Shown here in pieces: positions 59,168 to 64,000 of a DNA stretch of 64,000 nucleotides. The stretch's first letter is position 1, and every line of letters begins with the position of its first letter. Below the pieces are notes generated by a model. It saw only the letters and a list, made by a program, of their open reading frames with translations. It did not search any database and was not told the DNA's origin. The DNA is from Trachythela sp. YZ-2020 (Eukaryota > Cnidaria > Anthozoa > Malacalcyonacea > Clavulariidae), in the NCBI GenBank assembly GCA_016169945.1, contig JADLSH010000263.1:91499-155498 (forward strand), read 5' to 3'. The position numbers were made by a program, and so were the translations under genes.

Positions 59168-60124
59168 TCAGCGTGGCGCGGCGCGCTGGCCGAGGATCTC
59201 GGCCACGACCTGATCCGCGGTGCGGCCCTCGATCTCGGCGCCCGGCGCCAGGACGATGCGGTGGCGCAGAACTGACGGAGTGAGCGCTTTGATGTCGTCG
59301 GGTATGACATAGTCCCGGCCCTGGAGCACCGCGTAGGCTCGGACCGAGGCCGCGATCATGTTGGCGGCACGGGTCGAGGCGCCGACCTCCAAAGCCGGAT
59401 TGTTTCGCGTGTCGCGAACCAGGTCGACGATATAGGCGATCAGCGCATCGGTCAGGCGGATCTCGGAAACCAGGGCCCGCATCGCCTGCAGGGCCGCGAG
59501 ATCGGCCACCGCCTCGAGCCCAAAATCGGCGATGCGGGGAATCGCCGAGCGGTCGCCGTGGCGGCGCAGGATCTCGATCTCATCGTCGCGCGGCGGATAG
59601 TCGATGATCAGCTTGAACAGGAACCGGTCGAGCTGGGCCTCCGGTAGCGGATAGGTGCCTTGCTGCTCGATCGGGTTCTGGGTCGCGATCACCATAAAGC
59701 CGTCGCCCAGTTGGTGATCGACACCGTCGATTGTGACGCTGCGTTCGTTCATGGCCTGCAGCAGGGCGGCTTGAGTCTTCGGCGGTGTTCGGTTGATCTC
59801 GTCGGCGAGCAGAATCTCGGTGAAGATCGGACCCTTGGTCAGCGTGAAGTTGTTGGTTTGGAAATTGAACAGATTGGTGCCGAGCACGTCGCCGGGCATG
59901 AGATCGGGGGTAAACTGGATACGGCCGAAGTCGAGCGTCAAACCGGCGGCGAAGGTCTGCGTGAGCAGGGTCTTGGCGGTCCCGGGCACGCCCTCGAGCA
60001 GGATGTGCCCGCCGCACAACAGGCTGGTGAGAAACAGGTCGATGGTCGGGTCCAGTCCGATCACGACCTTGCGGATCTCGCCTCGAAGGCGCTCAGCGGT
60101 TTCGCGGATGGTCGCCAAAGACAT
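59168..60124 (-). CDS. MoxR-family AAA+ ATPase
   Basis: A 318-residue AAA+ ATPase. Walker A is [17 protein letters not shown], Walker [21 protein letters not shown], with sensor 1 [20 protein letters not shown] and the arginine in QLDRFLFK. The start at 60124 gives the normal length; an upstream ATG at 60175 is not family-like. It overlaps the 3' end of the DUF4350 gene by 32 bases. MoxR ATPases work as chaperones with VWA-domain partners, here the DUF58 protein. Confidence 0.95.
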   Translation of the reverse strand: MSLATIRETAERLRGEIRKVVIGLDPTIDLFLTSLLCGGHILLEGVPGTAKTLLTQTFAAGLTLDFGRIQFTPDLMPGDVLGTNLFNFQTNNFTLTKGPIFTEILLADEINRTPPKTQAALLQAMNERSVTIDGVDHQLGDGFMVIATQNPIEQQGTYPLPEAQLDRFLFKLIIDYPPRDDEIEILRRHGDRSAIPRIADFGLEAVADLAALQAMRALVSEIRLTDALIAYIVDLVRDTRNNPALEVGASTRAANMIAASVRAYAVLQGRDYVIPDDIKALTPSVLRHRIVLAPGAEIEGRTADQVVAEILGQRAAPR

Positions 60125-61370
60125 GCAGCAGTTCCCGTTTCCAGTGGTCGCAAAGTTGAGCCAAAGCCACGGCACGTTGCTCCGATAGCGGCTTGGCGGT
60201 TTCGGTATCGATACGACGTTTGAGGAATTGGCCGGTACTTTCCAACCCCCGCTCCCGTGACAAATCGCAGAGCCAGTCGAATTGCTGCTTGCGGTTCAAA
60301 CCGCGTGGGGCATTGAGGCGCAGCGCCGCCCGGGTCACGGTGATATCGAAATAGCGCCGCACGACACTCCGCTGATGTCCGCCGAAGCCCAGCAGCGCGG
60401 CACCGTTTTCGACCAAGACCCGCTTGCCGGCTTGGATCGATCTGCCACGTTCCAAGGGGCGCCCGAACCGCGCCGTCGCGGCCCAGCCGGCCAGCAAGCA
60501 GGCGATCACGACCTGGAGGGTGACGATCACCGCGGGAAAACGGAACAGGCCTTCGAAGAGGTTCCCGGGCGGCGGCTCGGATTTCAAGGTCAGGTCGAGG
60601 AACAGGACCCCCGGGCCGCGGTCCAGTTCTCCGCCCAGCAGATGCCGCAGCATCGCCAGGGGAACTGCCGGATCGTCCTGCCGCTTCAGCCCATGGTTTG
60701 ACAGCAGATCGGGATCGCTCAGCAGCCAGAGGTTATCGCCGTCTTCCGCCAAACGGCCGAGCAGTACGCCCTGAGCGGTCGCGATGACTGCCTCGAGCTG
60801 GGACGACGCGATCACCTGGGGCTGCGGTAGATCCGGTTTGGCGGGCAGGGGCCCGAGTGCCCAGCTGTTCAGGTAGGACGGTCTGACGATTTTTGCGTTG
60901 GGGTCGAGGCCCGACAAGACCGACTGCGGAATGTCCCGATCGAGAAGCCGGACGCGTCTCAGCCAGGTGGGCCGCTCTGGATCGGCCTCACCCTGCCATT
61001 TGGGCAGGATGAGCAGGACCTGTCGGGCGGTCCGGACCCGGAGAACCAGAGAAGTGTCGCCGAACAGGGCTTCCTGATCGGTGACGATCAGCAGCCGTGA
61101 GCCGAGCCTGTCGGCCGTCGGTAGGCGCCCGGAAACTTCGACCGGCACGTCCAGGGCGCGCAGCAGTCGAACCAGAGCCTGGTAGCCGATCGCCGAGCCC
61201 GAGGTCGCACGCGCGCCATGCCGGTCCAAGCGGCGTTCGGGGCTCGGCTCGGCCAGGAAGTAGAGCGACGACAGGAACAGCAGCACGCCGAGCGCAAACA
61301 CCCAGATCATCACACGGGGAGCGAACAGCGGTTGTCCGGCCCCGCCAGCGGTCTGGCCCGGATCGCTCAT
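60093..61370 (-). CDS. DUF4350 membrane protein
   Basis: A 425-residue protein with a membrane anchor at about 20-40 ([17 protein letters not shown]) and another at about 255-280. The domain between holds [31 protein letters not shown] and [18 protein letters not shown], matching the DUF4350 pattern. The C-terminal 150 residues are helical and soluble. It begins in the 3' end of the DUF4129 gene (ATGA overlap). The family has no known activity but is a regular part of MoxR/DUF58 modules. Confidence 0.88.
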   Translation of the reverse strand: MSDPGQTAGGAGQPLFAPRVMIWVFALGVLLFLSSLYFLAEPSPERRLDRHGARATSGSAIGYQALVRLLRALDVPVEVSGRLPTADRLGSRLLIVTDQEALFGDTSLVLRVRTARQVLLILPKWQGEADPERPTWLRRVRLLDRDIPQSVLSGLDPNAKIVRPSYLNSWALGPLPAKPDLPQPQVIASSQLEAVIATAQGVLLGRLAEDGDNLWLLSDPDLLSNHGLKRQDDPAVPLAMLRHLLGGELDRGPGVLFLDLTLKSEPPPGNLFEGLFRFPAVIVTLQVVIACLLAGWAATARFGRPLERGRSIQAGKRVLVENGAALLGFGGHQRSVVRRYFDITVTRAALRLNAPRGLNRKQQFDWLCDLSRERGLESTGQFLKRRIDTETAKPLSEQRAVALAQLCDHWKRELLHVFGDHPRNR

Positions 61371-62116
61371 CGGGCGGGGCCGATCGCTCGGGCGAAGTCC
61401 TCGAACAGTCCGCGGCACCTGCGGTAGTCGTCCTGACTTGCCGCACGCTCGCCGAAGTGAGTCAGTTCGACCCAGGCGACCAGATCCCGCAAGGCGCCTT
61501 TGCCGTTGTCCGGCAGCTCCGAGAGGGCGAGGATCTCGCGGCTGGTCAGCGCGGCGGCAACTTTGCCGCCAAGGCGTCGGCGCAGGATCATCAGGCCATG
61601 AATCAACAGCGCATGAATGGCCTCGGCGAACCGGCCGTCGGAGGCCAGGCGCTCGGCGTCGTCGAGGATCCGCGCCGGGCTGACGTGCGCGTGCAGCCGA
61701 TCCGGTTCGGCCTGGTCATCGCGCCGCTTGTTTGACCCGGGCCAGGCAAAGCCGGCCCAAGTGTCCAACAGCCAGTAGGCAATCAGAAGGCCACAGCAGA
61801 TCGCCGTCATCCACACCAAGAGCGACCAGAACGGCGCCAGATCCCCGAGCCCGGTCAGGCGCCAGGGCTCGCCCTCGGGCAGATCCCGCTCCTCGATCCG
61901 CCAGTCCCCGGCCGGCTCGCGCTCGCGTCCGTCCGGCATGCGCTCCCAAGCGGGAAAGGCGAACTGAATATCGCGTCGGGCGAACAGTTTTTCGGCTGCC
62001 CGCTCGGCGAGCTCGGCGGTGCCCTGAGCCAGGATCGATTTCGGGGGCCCGGCAGGACCGGTCAGCCAAGCCAGGCTGGCGACGGCAAGGATCGCCAAGC
62101 ATTGGCGGCCCGTCAT
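61367..62116 (-). CDS. DUF4129 membrane protein
   Basis: A 249-residue protein with a signal-like N-terminus (LAILAVASLAWLTGPAG), one further membrane segment at about 95-120 and the DUF4129 region at the C-terminus (FAEAIHALLIHGLMILRRRL, then LTSREILALSELPDNGKGAL). DUF4129 appears in transglutaminase-associated and MoxR operons. It is the first gene of the six-gene minus-strand unit. Confidence 0.87.
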   Translation of the reverse strand: MTGRQCLAILAVASLAWLTGPAGPPKSILAQGTAELAERAAEKLFARRDIQFAFPAWERMPDGREREPAGDWRIEERDLPEGEPWRLTGLGDLAPFWSLLVWMTAICCGLLIAYWLLDTWAGFAWPGSNKRRDDQAEPDRLHAHVSPARILDDAERLASDGRFAEAIHALLIHGLMILRRRLGGKVAAALTSREILALSELPDNGKGALRDLVAWVELTHFGERAASQDDYRRCRGLFEDFARAIGPAR

Positions 62117-62431
62117 GGCATCCTTTCCATTCTTACCTGGATCATAGGGCCGTCATGGTGCTGGAGGTCGTGTGAATTTGCAATTCTGAAGAGAATAGCA
62201 CCTTGGCAAACTGCCGCATTCGGAAAATTCCGGGTTCGGCGCGCAGAAGCAGGCCGTGGGGGAGCCCAGAGCAAATTTGGAACGGTTAGAACCCCCTTTC
62301 GCAAGTCAGCAGTCCGGTGAATTCGGTCCATTTGGGGTGGTTTCATCCTATCGACAATGGGTGCTACGATCCGCTCCTGCCAGCGGGTCGAATGGGGCCC
62401 CTGGTTAAAGGCATGCAGGGAGGTAACCACA
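62117..62431. other. Intergenic region between divergent transcripts
   Basis: About 315 bases that should hold promoters for the MoxR module on the minus strand and for the ABC substrate-binding gene on the plus strand. The latter has a strong GGGAGG ahead of its ATG. No other element is recognised. Confidence 0.45.
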
Positions 62432-64000
62432 ATGCTTGAGGTACGAAATTTGGCGCTGGCCGCGGCCGTCGCCTTGACCGTTACGGCCGCGCCCGCGGTT
62501 CTGCCGGCCCAGGCCGGCACACCGGGCGATACCCTGGTGGAGGCGAAGAACATCGACGACATCATCACGCTGGACCCGGCCGAGGTTTTCGAGTTCAGCG
62601 GCGGCGAGGTCTCGGCCAACCTCTACGACCGGGTCATGCAGTACGAGCCGGATGATCTTACGACGCTGGTCGGCGGGGTCGCCGAGAGCTATCAGATCTC
62701 CGACGACGGCAAGAAGATCTTCTTCAAGATCCGGCCGAACCAGAGCTTCCATTCCGGCAACGCGGTCCGGACCGAGGACGTCGCCTGGTCGCTGCAGCGG
62801 GTGGTCAAGCTGAACAAGACCCCGGCCTTCATCCTCACCCAGATCGGTTGGGATGCCGACAACGTCGAGCAGATGGTGGTCGCGAAAGACGACAGCACCG
62901 TGGAAGTCACCATCAACGCCGAGCTGTCGCCCGGCCTGGTGCTCAACGCCCTGTCCGCCACCGTAGGTTCGGTGGTCGACAAGGAGTTGGTCATGAGCCA
63001 TGAGAAAGACGGCGACATGGGCTACGAGTGGCTCAAGAACCACAGCGCCGGCTCCGGGCCGTTCTCGCTCAAGACCTGGAAAGCCAACGAGCTGGTCATG
63101 ATGGAGGCGCACGCGAACTATCGCACCGGCGCGCCCAAGCTGAAGCGGGTGGTGATCCGCCACATCAAGGAGCCCTCGGCGCAGCGCCTGCTGATCGAGA
63201 AGGGTGACGCCGACATGGTGCGCAACCTTCAGCCCGATCAGATCAAGGGCCTCGCCGGCAGCGCCGACGTGGTGGTCGAGGACTACGCCAAGGCCGCCCT
63301 GATCTACATCGCGCTCAACGGCGCCCATCCGGTGCTCGGCAAGCCGGAGGTCCGCGAGGCGGTCCGCTATCTGATCGACTACAAGGGCATGAGGGATTCT
63401 TTCATGGCCGGTCAGTGGAAGATCCATCAGGCGGTCTGGCCGTCCGGCCTCTGGGCGTCCTACGACGAGACCCCCTACGGCTACGACCTCGACAAAGCCA
63501 AGGCGCTGCTCGCCGAGGCCGGGCATGAGGGTGGCGGCTTCAAGATCTCGATCGATACCTTGGCCGAATCCCCCTATCAGGAGATCGCCCAGGCGGTGCA
63601 GCAGGCTTTGTCGAAGCTCGGCATCGAGTCCGACATTACCCTGTCCGAGGGCAAGACCCTTTGGCCTATGTACCGGGCGCGCAAGCATGACCTGATCATC
63701 GCCCAATGGTCGCCCGACTATGTCGATCCGCATTCCAACCTGGATTCCTTTGGCCACAACCCGGACAACCGCTTCGAAGCGAAGCTGACCGGCAAGCTGG
63801 CGTGGCGCAATTCCTGGGACGACGCCAAGATCACGGGGATGACCGCGGCGGCGGCAACCGAGGTCGATCTGGTCAAGCGCAAGCAGCTTTACCTCGACCT
63901 GCAGAAGCAGATCCAGGAGACCGGGCCCTATGCCGTCCTGTTCCAGCAGAACGAACAGGTCGCGATGCGCAAGAACGTGAAGGGCTTTGCGAGCGGCTCG
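62432..64000 (+). CDS. ABC transporter substrate-binding protein, family 5 (peptide/nickel type), partial at right edge
   Basis: A periplasmic binding protein; 523 codons are present and no stop is reached. A signal peptide is clear (LALAAAVALTVTAAPAVLPA, ending in AQA). The family 5 pattern follows: DTLVEAKNIDDIITLDPAEV, LVGGVAESYQISDDGKKIFF, KIRPNQSFHSGNAV, VAWSLQRVV, and GSGPFSLKTWK. Later comes LDKAKALLAEAGH and AQWSPDYVDPHSNLDSFGH. Such proteins deliver oligopeptides, nickel or glycosides to an ABC importer; the permease and ATPase genes should lie beyond the window. GGGAGG precedes the ATG. Confidence 0.95.
   Translation, partial: MLEVRNLALAAAVALTVTAAPAVLPAQAGTPGDTLVEAKNIDDIITLDPAEVFEFSGGEVSANLYDRVMQYEPDDLTTLVGGVAESYQISDDGKKIFFKIRPNQSFHSGNAVRTEDVAWSLQRVVKLNKTPAFILTQIGWDADNVEQMVVAKDDSTVEVTINAELSPGLVLNALSATVGSVVDKELVMSHEKDGDMGYEWLKNHSAGSGPFSLKTWKANELVMMEAHANYRTGAPKLKRVVIRHIKEPSAQRLLIEKGDADMVRNLQPDQIKGLAGSADVVVEDYAKAALIYIALNGAHPVLGKPEVREAVRYLIDYKGMRDSFMAGQWKIHQAVWPSGLWASYDETPYGYDLDKAKALLAEAGHEGGGFKISIDTLAESPYQEIAQAVQQALSKLGIESDITLSEGKTLWPMYRARKHDLIIAQWSPDYVDPHSNLDSFGHNPDNRFEAKLTGKLAWRNSWDDAKITGMTAAAATEVDLVKRKQLYLDLQKQIQETGPYAVLFQQNEQVAMRKNVKGFASGS

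Noticed and set aside
1..64000. CRISPR arrays and rRNA genes
   Set aside because: No regularly spaced direct repeats and no rRNA-like sequence were seen on either strand.

Overview
The window looks like chromosomal DNA of a GC-rich alphaproteobacterium, probably Rhodospirillales or a close relative. That placement is an inference from gene order (dprA, plsY, pyrC-like and pyrB next to ruvX and gatCAB), from strong G/C in third codon positions, and from typical families such as DUF1127, DUF547 and a MoxR/DUF58 cluster. It has one tRNA (Ser, GCT), no rRNA, no CRISPR array and no intact phage or insertion sequence. Both ends cut through genes: a ferredoxin-type reductase on the left and a peptide-type ABC substrate-binding protein on the right.

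Regions. 1-2.4 kb: a cytochrome b561/EB_dh membrane haem protein with its flavin iron-sulfur partner. 2.7-4.5 kb: two diverged copies of a small membrane-anchored LuxR-type regulator on either side of a decayed dprA 3' end. 4.6-13.3 kb: housekeeping genes on the minus strand (fba, dprA, plsY, a metal-site-deficient pyrC paralogue, pyrB, ruvX) interrupted by a CoA-transferase/AEC transporter pair. 13.4-24.5 kb: an accessory block between ruvX and gatC holding a racemase-like gene stopped by an amber codon, an IS91 remnant, a dienelactone hydrolase, an aldo/keto reductase with a divergent LysR, an exported phosphatidylserine-decarboxylase-like protein, an amidase and a papain-like cysteine peptidase. 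24.6-29.7 kb: gatC-gatA-fkbM-gatB-fkbM. 29.8-36.8 kb: a catabolic-looking cluster (MttB-family methyltransferase, SRPBCC protein, racemase-like protein, dimethylglycine-dehydrogenase-like flavoprotein, convergent with a beta-hydroxyacid dehydrogenase and a LysR). 36.8-46.5 kb: a c-di-GMP protein, a radical SAM/methyltransferase pair, two exported DUF proteins, and GST-PhyH-MetC-GST. 46.7-51.2 kb: tRNA-Ser followed by a poorly recognised, partly broken region with HTH regulators. 51.3-54.9 kb: a kinase/phospho-lyase fusion and an M24-type hydrolase. 55.1-62.1 kb: the RDD-SpoIIM-DUF58-MoxR-DUF4350-DUF4129 membrane module. 62.4 kb to the end: the start of an ABC uptake gene.

How the genes fit together. 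The most interesting assembly is the four-gene, tightly overlapping mttB-SRPBCC-racemase-dmgdh unit. It reads as a demethylation pathway for a quaternary or tertiary amine, but no corrinoid protein is visible near it. The 51-55 kb pair reads as breakdown of an amino alcohol or hydroxy amino acid plus a cyclic amide or amidine. The radical SAM/methyltransferase pair is a two-enzyme modification unit of unknown target.

Several genes carry single stops or one-base shifts (near 13,790, 37,050, 49,526, 49,715 and 53,854). They are either real decay, fitting a genome under relaxed selection at accessory loci, or assembly errors; read data would settle this.
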